NCBI GenBank assembly: GCA_026004735.1
Contig: BPJS01000001.1
Location: 1,302,001-1,366,000 of the forward strand
DNA: 64,000 bases
Direction: 5' to 3'
Source of the DNA: Isosphaeraceae bacterium
Lineage (GTDB): Bacteria; Planctomycetota; Planctomycetia; Isosphaerales; Isosphaeraceae
Below, piece by piece: positions 18,796 to 26,555 of the stretch. Below the pieces are notes generated by a model that was not told the DNA's origin, searched no databases, and saw only the letters and a program-made list of their open reading frames with translations. Numbering within the stretch: position 1 is the first letter of the stretch; every line of letters begins with the position of its first letter. A program made the position numbers and the translations under genes.

Positions 18796-20181
18796 ATGGA
18801 ACGGGTTTCGCAAATCGCCTTAGGCCCGAGCGGTTTGAACCCGGTCTGGACTCGCCGCGATCTGCTCCGGCTCGGCGGAGGCGTGGTTGGCGCGGCGTTC
18901 GGCCTGGGCGGCTGGTGGGCCCGTGCCGGTCAGACGCGTTCCTCGGCGCGGTCGTGCGTGCTGGTGTATCTGCTGGGTGGTCCGTCGCAGATTGACATGT
19001 TTGATCTCAAGCCGGGGGCACCCGCCGAAATCCGCGGGCCGTTTCGGCCAATCGCGACGACAGTCCCCGGCCTGTCGATTTGCGAGCATTTGCCGAGGCT
19101 GGCTGCGCGGGCGCATCGATACGCCCTGGTGCGTTCGGTTTCGCACCCGAACCACAATCATACGCCGATGATTTATTACACGTTGACGGGCCGGCCCGTC
19201 GAGCGGCCCGCCGAGGACAACGACATTCGTCCCCCGCAACGGACCGATGCGCCCCACCTCGGCGCTGTGATTGCTCGAGCCCATGGTTCGGGCAGTGGTT
19301 TGCCCCCGTTTGTTGCGATCCCCGGAGTCCGGACGCGGAGCAGCACGAGCGGGGAATACAAGCGGGTGATGCAGCCGTTGCGGGGCGGAGGAGCCGGTTT
19401 TCTGGGCGCGCTGTTCGACCCGCTCGAGATTGCCGGAGATCCGGGGACGCCGGAGGGGATGCCTGCGTTGTCGCCGCCGGCGGAGTTGACCGTGGCGCGG
19501 CTGGAGCGTCGCGCCGCGCTGCTCGATGCGATCGATCGGCCGGGTGCCTCGACCGTGGATTTGCTTCGCCGCCAGGCGGTGCTGCTGACCGGATCGGCCC
19601 GTTCGGGGGGCAGCCGGTTTGCGTTGGACGACGAGCCGCGTCGGCTGATCGAGGCGTATGGCGAGAATCGCTTCGGCCGCTCGATGCTGTTGGCGCGTCG
19701 GCTGGTTGAAGCCGGCGTTCCGACGGTGGCGATCCACTGGAACGAGATGACCGTCTGCGACGGCTGGGACACGCACGCGCGTAACTTTGAGGCCCTCGAG
19801 GGCGAGTTGCTGCCGATGCTGGATCGGGGTTTGTCGGCCTTGCTGGACGATCTGGACGCGCGGGGGCTGCTGGATTCGACGCTGGTGGTGGTCATGGGCG
19901 AGTTTGGCCGCACGCCCCGGATCAACAAGGACGCGGGCCGGGACCACTGGGGCTCGTGCCAGACGGTGCTGCTGGCCGGTGGCGGGGTGCGCGGCGGCGT
20001 GGTGATCGGCGCTTCGGATCGGGTGGGTGCGTATCCGACGGCCGACCCGGTCGATCCAGTTGACATTCATGCGACGATCTACACGGCGATGGGCGTCGAC
20101 CCGGAGGCGGAGCTGTTCGATCCGCTGGGTCGGCCGTTCGTGACGAGCACGGGCCGGGTCATCCCAGGGTTGTTGGGCTGA
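18796..20181 (+). CDS. DUF1501 protein (Tat-exported sulfatase-fold family)
   Basis: 461 aa from ATG 18796; a GTG at 18760 would add 12 residues. A twin-arginine leader (TRRDLLRLGGG, then a hydrophobic run) is followed by the DUF1501 body: LVYLLGGPSQIDMFDLKPGAP, VRSVSHPNHNHTPMIYYTLTG, HWNEMTVCDGWDTHARNFEALE, VVMGEFGRTPRINKDAGRDHWG. The fold belongs to the alkaline-phosphatase/sulfatase superfamily, and planctomycete genomes carry many copies, usually beside PSD1 cytochromes. Here it stands alone, with no DUF1549/DUF1553 partner nearby. Its activity is unknown. Confidence 0.9.
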   Translation: MERVSQIALGPSGLNPVWTRRDLLRLGGGVVGAAFGLGGWWARAGQTRSSARSCVLVYLLGGPSQIDMFDLKPGAPAEIRGPFRPIATTVPGLSICEHLPRLAARAHRYALVRSVSHPNHNHTPMIYYTLTGRPVERPAEDNDIRPPQRTDAPHLGAVIARAHGSGSGLPPFVAIPGVRTRSSTSGEYKRVMQPLRGGGAGFLGALFDPLEIAGDPGTPEGMPALSPPAELTVARLERRAALLDAIDRPGASTVDLLRRQAVLLTGSARSGGSRFALDDEPRRLIEAYGENRFGRSMLLARRLVEAGVPTVAIHWNEMTVCDGWDTHARNFEALEGELLPMLDRGLSALLDDLDARGLLDSTLVVVMGEFGRTPRINKDAGRDHWGSCQTVLLAGGGVRGGVVIGASDRVGAYPTADPVDPVDIHATIYTAMGVDPEAELFDPLGRPFVTSTGRVIPGLLG

Positions 20182-20211
20182 CGGGCTGCGCGCGGGCGGT
20201 TTTGGGGGCGT

Positions 20212-20679
20212 TCAGATCGTCTCTTCGACCATGACGGGCATGCGGTCCGAGCGAGTCATAACGCGGTAATAGTGGGTTGCCGGCTCGCAGATCATGTAGG
20301 CGACGGCTTTGCCGCGTTCGTCGGCGACGAGCAGGCCGCGGACGCCGACCCGGATGCGGAACCAGACGCCCTTTTCGTAGCCGAGCGTGGCGGGGATGAC
20401 GACGGGAACGGCGTCGACGTGGCGCCAGGCGCCGCTGTCGACGCTTTCCTTCCAGGTCCAGGCGGTGCGGGGTAGGCAAGCGCTGTGGCCGCGGAGATTG
20501 CCCCAGCGGACGATCTGCAACTGGCCGTCGCGCCAGATGGGAATTCTGGGGTTGCGGTCGTTGGCCAGGAAGCGGACCTCGCGTTCGCCGCCGCGGTCAT
20601 GGGCGCGGAGATGAAGGGCGTGGCGTTCGATGACGGGAAGAGGAAGCTCGCTCCAGGACAGAGCAATCCCGGCGCACAT
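20212..20679 (-). CDS. compact SRAP/HMCES-like protein, divergent active site
   Basis: 155 aa. It starts Met-Cys as SRAP (YedK/HMCES) proteins do; there Cys2 bonds to abasic sites in single-stranded DNA. Further SRAP-like marks are RWGNLR (about 58), PATLGYEKGVWF with Y101-E102 (place of the catalytic YEW Glu) and SDRMPV at 144-149 in place of HDRMP. The NARAE element and the catalytic His are not visible, and the protein is about a third shorter than YedK. It lies 15 bp downstream of a Y-family polymerase gene on the same strand, which fits a DNA-damage role. The family call is moderate; it may be a distinct subfamily. Confidence 0.55.
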   Translation of the reverse strand: MCAGIALSWSELPLPVIERHALHLRAHDRGGEREVRFLANDRNPRIPIWRDGQLQIVRWGNLRGHSACLPRTAWTWKESVDSGAWRHVDAVPVVIPATLGYEKGVWFRIRVGVRGLLVADERGKAVAYMICEPATHYYRVMTRSDRMPVMVEETI

Positions 20680-20694
20680 GGGTGGTTGATCCGG

Positions 20695-21936
20695 CTAGAA
20701 ACAGATTTTTCCCCGGACGTCGCAGATGTCGTAGCCGTTGGCGCGATCGGCGTAGATGGAGGCCAGCGGGAGGGTGGCGGCGCTGCGGAGCGCGAAGCGG
20801 CCGATGCGCTGATTGATCTGGCGTTTGACCTGGGCGACGGCCTCGGCGCGCTGGTCGGCCTCAGGCGGCTCGAACAGGCTGGCCGGGCGTGGGTCGCGGC
20901 GGTGCAGCTCCTCGGCGATCAGGTGCATCCGCTGGGCCGAAGCGCCGCGGATCCAGGCGCGGCGGAGACAGGGTCGGGCGGCCTCGAGCAGGAGGTCGAA
21001 GCGGTCGGTCGGCACGACCAGGCGGGTCTGGCCTAGGCCGAACCGCCCGTCCTTGTAGCCGACCCAGACCGAGAGCCGACCGGCCAGGGTCTCGTGGTAG
21101 TGCAGTTCTTCGATCAACCGCTCGAGGTTGCGGACCAGCCAGGCGTAGAGGACGACCGGATCGGCGGTGGCCTCGCCGAAACTGCCGCCACGGGAGAGGG
21201 CTTTGTGCAGCGGGCGTTGGGGGCGGATGGGGGTGGCCGGGGTGCCGTTGAGTTCCCACCAGAGGGCCTCACCGGAGCAGGTCAACAAACTGCGCACCAG
21301 CCGGCGGTCGGCCCGAGCCAGGTCGAGACAGGTGCGGATGCCCCAGGGCAGCAGCCGCCGCTCGCGGCGACCGGCAATGCCGGTAATTTCGGTCACCGGC
21401 CGCTCGGCCAGCAAGCGGGCCTCGGCCTCGGGATCGAGCACGGCGCGGGCGCCAAACGGCTTGGCGGAGTCGGAAATCAGCTTGGCCAGCGTACGCGAGC
21501 GAGCGATGCCGACAGTAACCGGCACCCCGACCCGCTCCCAAACCGCCGCCCGCATCGCCTCGGCCGTCTCCTGGAGCGTGCCACCCCGACGCACCGGCAC
21601 GGCCACGAAGAAAAATTCGTCGATCGAGTAATACTCGACCCGCGGCGAAAGCTCGCGGACCACCTCGATCATCCGGCGGCTAAGCACCTCATACCAGCGG
21701 AAGTCGCGCTTGACGTAAACACCGTCAGGGCACTTAACCAACGCTTCCCAGATCGGCTCGCCGGTTTTGACTCCCGCAGCCTTCATCTCGTAGCTCTTGG
21801 CAATCACGCACGCACCCTGATTGCCCAGCACACCCACCGGCTTATCCCGCAGGAACGGATCCCGCACCCGCTCGGCCGACACGTAGAAGCAGTCGGCGTC
21901 CAGATGACCGATGGCCGTCAGGTCCGTTCCCATCAT
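20695..21936 (-). CDS. Y-family (UmuC/DinB-like) translesion DNA polymerase
   Basis: 413 aa from ATG 21936 (the frame is open to a TTG at 21972). The palm motifs are intact: IGHLDADCFYVSAE with metal-binding D13, and YSIDEFFF with D105/E106. Helix-hairpin-helix-like TEITGIAGRRERRLLPWGI near residue 190 and a little-finger-like C-terminal half follow. It would copy past DNA lesions with low fidelity. It resembles UmuC/ImuB-like proteins more than classical DinB. The SRAP-like gene follows directly, suggesting a damage-tolerance pair. An insertion sequence sits only 56 bp upstream of the start. Confidence 0.88.
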   Translation of the reverse strand: MMGTDLTAIGHLDADCFYVSAERVRDPFLRDKPVGVLGNQGACVIAKSYEMKAAGVKTGEPIWEALVKCPDGVYVKRDFRWYEVLSRRMIEVVRELSPRVEYYSIDEFFFVAVPVRRGGTLQETAEAMRAAVWERVGVPVTVGIARSRTLAKLISDSAKPFGARAVLDPEAEARLLAERPVTEITGIAGRRERRLLPWGIRTCLDLARADRRLVRSLLTCSGEALWWELNGTPATPIRPQRPLHKALSRGGSFGEATADPVVLYAWLVRNLERLIEELHYHETLAGRLSVWVGYKDGRFGLGQTRLVVPTDRFDLLLEAARPCLRRAWIRGASAQRMHLIAEELHRRDPRPASLFEPPEADQRAEAVAQVKRQINQRIGRFALRSAATLPLASIYADRANGYDICDVRGKICF

Positions 21937-21943
21937 GTACGAA

Positions 21944-21972
21944 AATTTAGTATGGACATCCGAACAGGTCAA
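21944..21972 (-). promoter_or_regulatory. candidate promoter of polymerase gene, possibly leaderless
   Basis: Reading the minus strand, TTGACC (21972-21967), 17 nt, then TAAATT (21949-21944) ends seven bases before the ATG at 21936. If used, transcription would begin at or next to the start codon. The insertion sequence end is 20 bp further upstream, so the core promoter would have survived the insertion. Confidence 0.35.
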
Positions 21973-21981
21973 GAAAAGTCG

Positions 21982-21991
21982 AGAGCAGGCT
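21982..21991. repeat. 10-bp target-site duplication, left copy
   Basis: agagcaggct directly abuts the left inverted repeat of the insertion sequence and is repeated perfectly at 23248-23257. This size fits the 8-10 bp duplications of ISAs1-type elements. Confidence 0.9.
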
Positions 21992-23247
21992 CAGGGCTGT
22001 TTCATTCTTCTGCTCAAGTTGCCACAAGTTTCATGGCCTTTGTGACATGGAACCTCAGATCTCTGACGACGTCGGCGATTCCTCGTTTCGTCCGTCTGGC
22101 TTGCTGTCCCAGCAGAAACAACGCCACGTTGCGGAGGCTTGCAGCGACCTGCGCGGCGGTCCCGGTCCTCACTCGGCTGGCATCCTCGCCCAAGGTCCAA
22201 TCCCGCACGCCAAACAACTGGTTCTCGATCGCCCAGTGCGAACGGATCAGCGTCAGGAGCTTGGCGGGCGACGCCTTCTCGGGCCTCAGACTGGTGATAC
22301 CGTACACGTCCTCGACGGTCGTCACTCCCCGGAGGGTGCGTTCACGCCGCAGATGAAAAACCTGCCCCACGGCCGGCCAGTCCAGGAAGCTGTTCAGCCA
22401 GGTCGTGGTCCGAATCGTCCGCCGCTCACGTCGCCCATGCCCCTTGTGAATCATGCAGGCCTGGCGGATGCTCTCGGCGTGGAGTCGTCTCTGCCGGGGG
22501 GGAAAGCCCCGCTGGCGGGGCGTCCAAAACACTTCGGATGTCCGCCAGGAGCATCGCCTGATTTTCCTTGGCTGGTAGCACATAATCGCCGCCACGCCGC
22601 ACAATCTCCGAGCAGACGTCTCGGTGAGTAAACATGGCATCACCCGTGACAACCTTGCCAGAGAGTGGCAGAATTCCGAGCAATTCCAGGGCCGCCTTGT
22701 GCTCATTGGTTTTGGCATCGACCCGCAATTGGGTCAGGACCGCCCTCATCTCGGAGGCATAGGCAGCCAGCAGATGCACCGCGGGCAAATTCTCGCCCCG
22801 AGACCCACGCGCCGTCTTGCCGTCGATCGCGATGTGTTCGAAGCATCGGGTCCCGAGACGGGCCTGGATCCACTCGCTGATCAACTGCTCGAAGACCGCG
22901 ACGTCAATCCCGCGAAAGACACGGCTGAGAGTGGCCTCGCTGGGGGCCTTGGATCGGGTGCAGCCGAGGAGCTTCCGGAACTCGCGACCGAAGGCATTGC
23001 CGAACTGGACGACGCCCCGCCGCGAGGTGATGCCCGTGAGCATGGCTACGGCCGTCAAGGCCAGAATCGAAGGCAAAGGGTGCCGCAGGCCCTGGGCCCT
23101 GCGACGGTCCATAAGCTTCGGTGAACGAAAGACTTCCAGAAGAGATCGCGCGGCGTCCATGCCAAGACCTCCAGGTGTGGATCAAACGGTGACTACTGGC
23201 ATAACATCATTGCAGCCGATCGGATAGATCAGAACGGAATAGCCCTG
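21992..23247 (-). mobile_element. ISAs1-family insertion sequence, 1256 bp
   Basis: Bounded by imperfect terminal inverted repeats: cagggctgtttcattcttct at the left and, read inward, cagggctattccgttctgat at the right (about 15 of 20 match). A perfect 10-bp direct repeat flanks it. It holds one transposase gene in two frames. The element lies between the Y-family polymerase promoter and the region behind the RluA gene. The intact duplication means the insertion is fairly recent or at least unrearranged. Confidence 0.92.
22014..23160 (-). pseudogene. ISAs1-family DDE transposase, frameshifted
   Basis: The first part (23160-22426) starts MDAARSLLEVFRSPK and contains the first two catalytic Asp regions, IDGKTARGS and VTGDAMFTH, then VLPAKENQAMLLADI. 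The second part (to 22014) continues in another frame with IHKGHGRRERRTI, RERTLRGVTTVEDVYGITSL and the catalytic-Glu region HWAIENQLFGVRDWTLGEDASR. The switch occurs at a run of seven C (plus-strand G7, 22496-22502): with six C the frame would be continuous. The protein would be about 380 aa, normal for the family. Either a one-base expansion inactivated it, slippage restores it, or the run was miscounted. Confidence 0.85.
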
Positions 23248-23257
23248 AGAGCAGGCT
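23248..23257. repeat. 10-bp target-site duplication, right copy
   Basis: agagcaggct follows the right inverted repeat and matches 21982-21991 exactly. Outside it, the pre-insertion sequence would have read straight into the hairpin at 23260-23281. Confidence 0.9.
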
Positions 23258-23259
23258 CG

Positions 23260-23284
23260 AGCTGGCCGGAATCGGCCAGCTTTT
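23260..23284 (+). terminator. hairpin with T-run beside the IS
   Basis: agctggccg (23260-23268), loop gaat, cggccagct (23273-23281), then ttt. It has the form of an intrinsic terminator for the plus strand, although no plus-strand gene precedes it. It may instead mark the end of RluA transcripts from the right, with a poor U tract. Confidence 0.5.
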
Positions 23285-23417
23285 AGGGGGTGGGGCCGAT
23301 GTGGTCGTTCAGGCAGCGGCGAGATGCCGTGGTCGGCCTCTAGTGGTTGAGGCGGACGGCGTGGGAAGGTGGTCCGGACGCTGCGCGGGGGTGGTTGACG
23401 CGGGGGGCTTGGTGCGG

Positions 23418-24422
23418 TCAGGAGCGGCCGGGTCGATGCTGGCCGAGGGCGGCGAGGGTGGCGGTCATGTCGGCCGGGAGGGGGGCTTCGAGTTCAAGCG
23501 GCTGGCCGGTCAGCGGGTGGGTCAGGCTTAGACGGTGGGCGTGAAGGGCTTGGCGGGAGATCAGGACGCGGTCAGCGTCGGTCGCGTCGGGGCCGGCCAA
23601 GTCGCCGAGTGTGAGGCGGTCGCGGCCCGAGTACATTTTGTCGGCGACGATCGGGTGGCCGATATGAGCCAGGTGGACGCGGATCTGGTGGGTGCGGCCG
23701 GTTTCGGGCTTAGCGCGGATCAGGCTGAAGCCACAGAACCGCTCGACGACCTCATACAGGGTGACGGCCGGGCGGGCTCCGTCCTCGACCCGCCGGATGG
23801 CCATCTTTTCGCGGTGGACCGGGTGCATGCCGATCGGCTGATCGATCCGATCGCTGTCGCGGTCCGGCTGGCCGTAAACCAAGGCGAGGTATTCCTTGCG
23901 CACGGCGCGGGTCTCGAACTGAAGCGCGAGGGCCTTGTGGGCGCGGTCGTCCTTGGCGACGACGAGCAAGCCGGTGGTGTCCTTGTCGAGGCGGTGGACG
24001 ACGCCGGGGCGCTCCTCTCCGCCGATCGTCGAAAGCTTATCGAAGTGAAATTGCAGGGCATTGACGATCGTGCCCGACCAGTTGCCCTTGGCCGGGTGGA
24101 CGATGATGCCCGGATCCTTGTCGATGACGACCAGCGTTTCGTCTTCGTAGACGACGCGGATCGGGATCTCCTCGGGCTTCGGCGGGCCGGAGTGAAGTTC
24201 GGGCAGGTGGATTCGGATCAGGTCGCCAGTGCGAACCCGAGCCGAGGCGCGGCGGATCACCTCGCCGTTGACCGAGACGCCGCCGGCGTCGATCACCTTC
24301 TGGAGGACAGCGCGAGAGAAGTCGGTGAAGCGGGCTGCCAGATAGGCATCGAGCCGCTTACCGTCCTGCTTGGTCCGGATCACGAATTCCTGGGGCGTGG
24401 CCGAGAGCGAGGTCGGTGGCAT
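23418..24422 (-). CDS. RluA-family 23S rRNA pseudouridine synthase (RluD-like)
   Basis: 334 aa. An N-terminal S4 RNA-binding domain (about residues 15-75; RLDAYLAARFTDFSRAVLQKVIDAGGVSVNG) is followed by the pseudouridine synthase domain with the catalytic signature VVHRLDKDTTGLLVVAK near residue 140, KEYLALVYG, and RAKPETGRTHQIRVHLAHIGHPIVAD. This architecture and length match RluC/RluD enzymes that convert uridines of 23S rRNA; the RluD assignment is by overall likeness only. It is the last gene of a long minus-strand series. Confidence 0.92.
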   Translation of the reverse strand: MPPTSLSATPQEFVIRTKQDGKRLDAYLAARFTDFSRAVLQKVIDAGGVSVNGEVIRRASARVRTGDLIRIHLPELHSGPPKPEEIPIRVVYEDETLVVIDKDPGIIVHPAKGNWSGTIVNALQFHFDKLSTIGGEERPGVVHRLDKDTTGLLVVAKDDRAHKALALQFETRAVRKEYLALVYGQPDRDSDRIDQPIGMHPVHREKMAIRRVEDGARPAVTLYEVVERFCGFSLIRAKPETGRTHQIRVHLAHIGHPIVADKMYSGRDRLTLGDLAGPDATDADRVLISRQALHAHRLSLTHPLTGQPLELEAPLPADMTATLAALGQHRPGRS

Positions 24423-24526
24423 CGCTCACGCTCGAAAACCAATAGCCGGGACGTGCCTGGCGCGATGTTGTCTGGGAGGACCTGAGGTCGGTTGGCTCCG
24501 CCGCTTGCTGATGTGAGGTAACTCAA

Positions 24527-25540
24527 TCAGGGTGTTGGCGAGGAAGCGGCCTGTGCCTCGGGCGACTCGGCGGCGGGAGCCGACGCGGACGGCGGCTCCG
24601 TGGGGAGATTGGACGATTCGGCGGGCGGGGTCAGAACTGGGGCGGCGAAAGGGTCAGCCGGAAGTTCCGAAGCGGGGCTTGGCGAGGAGGGGATGGCTTC
24701 GGCAGGCGTCGCGGATTGAGCCGGCACGTTGCCCAGAGGCGGAAGAGCCGGTTCCCCAAACCGGGACGATTCGGAACCGCTACGAATGCCGGGCAGGTTC
24801 AGGATGCTGCCGGGGTCCAGGCCACCGCCGGTCGAACCCGCGGTCGAGAAGTCGAGCGTGTAGAATTTCTCGTAGAAATCGCGTACTTCGGGGGTTTGCA
24901 ACCGGGCGGCACGCTGGCTAGCGGCCGGAGCGTCGGGGCTGGTGGGCCATTTACTGGCGAATTGTTCGTAGAGTTCGATGGCCTGGTCCAGCTCGCCGCG
25001 CGCTTCGTACGCGCGGGCCTTGCTCAGGGCGGCCAGTTGCGCCTCGGGCGAGTCGGGCGGAGCCTCAGCGAGTACCTGATCGAAGAGCTTGATCGCCTCT
25101 TCCAAAAGCGGGCGACCGACCTCCTTGCGGTTGGGTAGATCGCGTAATCCTTCTTCGTAGAGAGTCAAAGCGGCACGAAGCCGCGCCCAGCGAGCTGCCG
25201 GCGTGGTCGCGTAGCGATCGGCGACGGCCAGCAGGGGCCGCACGCGGGCTGGGAATTTCTCGTAGCCAGAGACCGATTCGGGCAGGGTTGACGGAGGAAC
25301 GATCAGATCGCTCCAGGCATCCTGTCCGGCAGGGGGGCGACCAAAAAAGGCCGCGACGGCCGTGACGGCCACGGCTACGACCGCCAGACCGGCCACCCAC
25401 GGCAGCCAACCGGCCGGCCCCTTGGACCAAAGCCCCTTGAGCCAGCGAGCCAGAAGGGTTTCGTCGGCTTCGTGGTGGATGACAGGGGCCGCGGCGTCCT
25501 TGGTCAGGTGCGGCGGCAACTCGCGGTCTTTCGTCGCCAT
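24527..25540 (-). CDS. membrane-anchored TPR-like protein
   Basis: 337 aa. A short cytoplasmic N-terminus (MATKDRELPPHLTKD) precedes one membrane helix near residues 46-65 (GLAVVAVAVTAVAAFFG). The central part has helical repeats of TPR type: AQLAALSKARAYEARGELDQAIELYEQFASKWPTSPDAPAASQRAARL (about 165-215). The last about 100 residues are Pro/Ser/Ala-rich and probably disordered. This is the layout of YfgM/BamD-like tethered TPR proteins, but no precise orthologue is claimed. The next gene on the strand, an amidohydrolase, ends 138 bp upstream. Confidence 0.7.
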   Translation of the reverse strand: MATKDRELPPHLTKDAAAPVIHHEADETLLARWLKGLWSKGPAGWLPWVAGLAVVAVAVTAVAAFFGRPPAGQDAWSDLIVPPSTLPESVSGYEKFPARVRPLLAVADRYATTPAARWARLRAALTLYEEGLRDLPNRKEVGRPLLEEAIKLFDQVLAEAPPDSPEAQLAALSKARAYEARGELDQAIELYEQFASKWPTSPDAPAASQRAARLQTPEVRDFYEKFYTLDFSTAGSTGGGLDPGSILNLPGIRSGSESSRFGEPALPPLGNVPAQSATPAEAIPSSPSPASELPADPFAAPVLTPPAESSNLPTEPPSASAPAAESPEAQAASSPTP

Positions 25541-25678
25541 GGAGCAGAGGTCTCGATTTCGGATCCGTCGCGGTCGGTCTCGACGGCCTCGGCCGTGCCA
25601 CTTCCGGGTGGCTAGGACCGCAAGCCCATTGCGAAATCATAGCGGGCGATCTGGCGCAGCCGCAAGCCAGAGCAGGAT

Positions 25679-26521
25679 CTACGTCGTGAAGAGAAGCCGC
25701 TGGGCGGTTCGGGTCAGGAGCCAGTCGCGGTCGTCGTCGGAGAGGAAATCGAGTCGGTCGCGGATCAAGGCGATGCTGTCGTCGTAGGTGTGTTGGACCA
25801 CCTGGAAGGGGCAGTCGCTCTCCCACATCAGGCGGCGGCTGCCGTAGGCCTGGAGAACGCGGCGGATCAGGGGAGCCAAGTCGAGGTAGGGCGGCTGTTT
25901 TTTTCCGAGGGCGTAGAAGGCGCCGACTTTGACGTAGACCCTGGGGTGTTGGGCGAGGTCGCAGAGGGCTTGTACATCGGCGTCGCGGATGGTGCCATCG
26001 ACGCCGATGCGGGCCATGTGATCGATGACGACGGGGGTCTCCGGGAACTGCCGGCAGAGGCGATCGACCTCCCGGAGGCCCTCGGGGTCAATCAGGCAAC
26101 TGAGGACCTGTTGGGAGCGGGCCGCTTCGGCGAACATTGCCTGATAGCCTTCCGGAGCCAGCCAATCGGCGAGGCCCCGCTTGCTGTAATGCGGCTGGAT
26201 CCGAAAGGCGCGAACTCCGCGGGGCGCCAAGGCGCGCATGGCCGCGGCGGGGTCGGGACCGAGCGGGTCGACGATCGCCGTGCCGACAAACCGGTCGGGA
26301 TACTGGGCGATGCAGTCGAGCAGATAGGAATTGTCAAATTCGTAATAGCTCATCTGGATCAGATTGACCCGGCCGACCCCGCTGGGGCGGCAAATGGCAA
26401 GCAGCTCCTCGGCGGTGAACGAGGGCGGTTGCATCTGGTCGACGGTGAACGATCGGGCCAGGGGATAGCGCCCGACGTCAGGAGTCCAGACGTGGCAGTG
26501 GGCGTCGATGTACGGTTCCAT
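25679..26521 (-). CDS. amidohydrolase (PF04909-type TIM-barrel metal hydrolase)
   Basis: 280 aa beginning MEPYIDAHCHVWT, the HxH metal site. Further family marks are VGTAIVDPLGPDPAAAMRAL, GVRAFRIQPHYS, VVIDHMARIG near residue 155 and LMWESDCPFQ near 235, which supplies the last Asp. The amidohydrolase_2 family includes decarboxylases and lactonases of aromatic and sugar-acid pathways. Without catabolic neighbours the substrate is open. No signal peptide, so cytoplasmic. Confidence 0.88.
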   Translation of the reverse strand: MEPYIDAHCHVWTPDVGRYPLARSFTVDQMQPPSFTAEELLAICRPSGVGRVNLIQMSYYEFDNSYLLDCIAQYPDRFVGTAIVDPLGPDPAAAMRALAPRGVRAFRIQPHYSKRGLADWLAPEGYQAMFAEAARSQQVLSCLIDPEGLREVDRLCRQFPETPVVIDHMARIGVDGTIRDADVQALCDLAQHPRVYVKVGAFYALGKKQPPYLDLAPLIRRVLQAYGSRRLMWESDCPFQVVQHTYDDSIALIRDRLDFLSDDDRDWLLTRTAQRLLFTT

Positions 26522-26555
26522 ACCCCGAATAGGATAGCGGTTGAGAGGGGGCGGA

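Noticed and set aside
21937-21991. LexA-type operator before the polymerase gene
   Set aside because: Only single half-sites such as GTTC are present; no paired motif.
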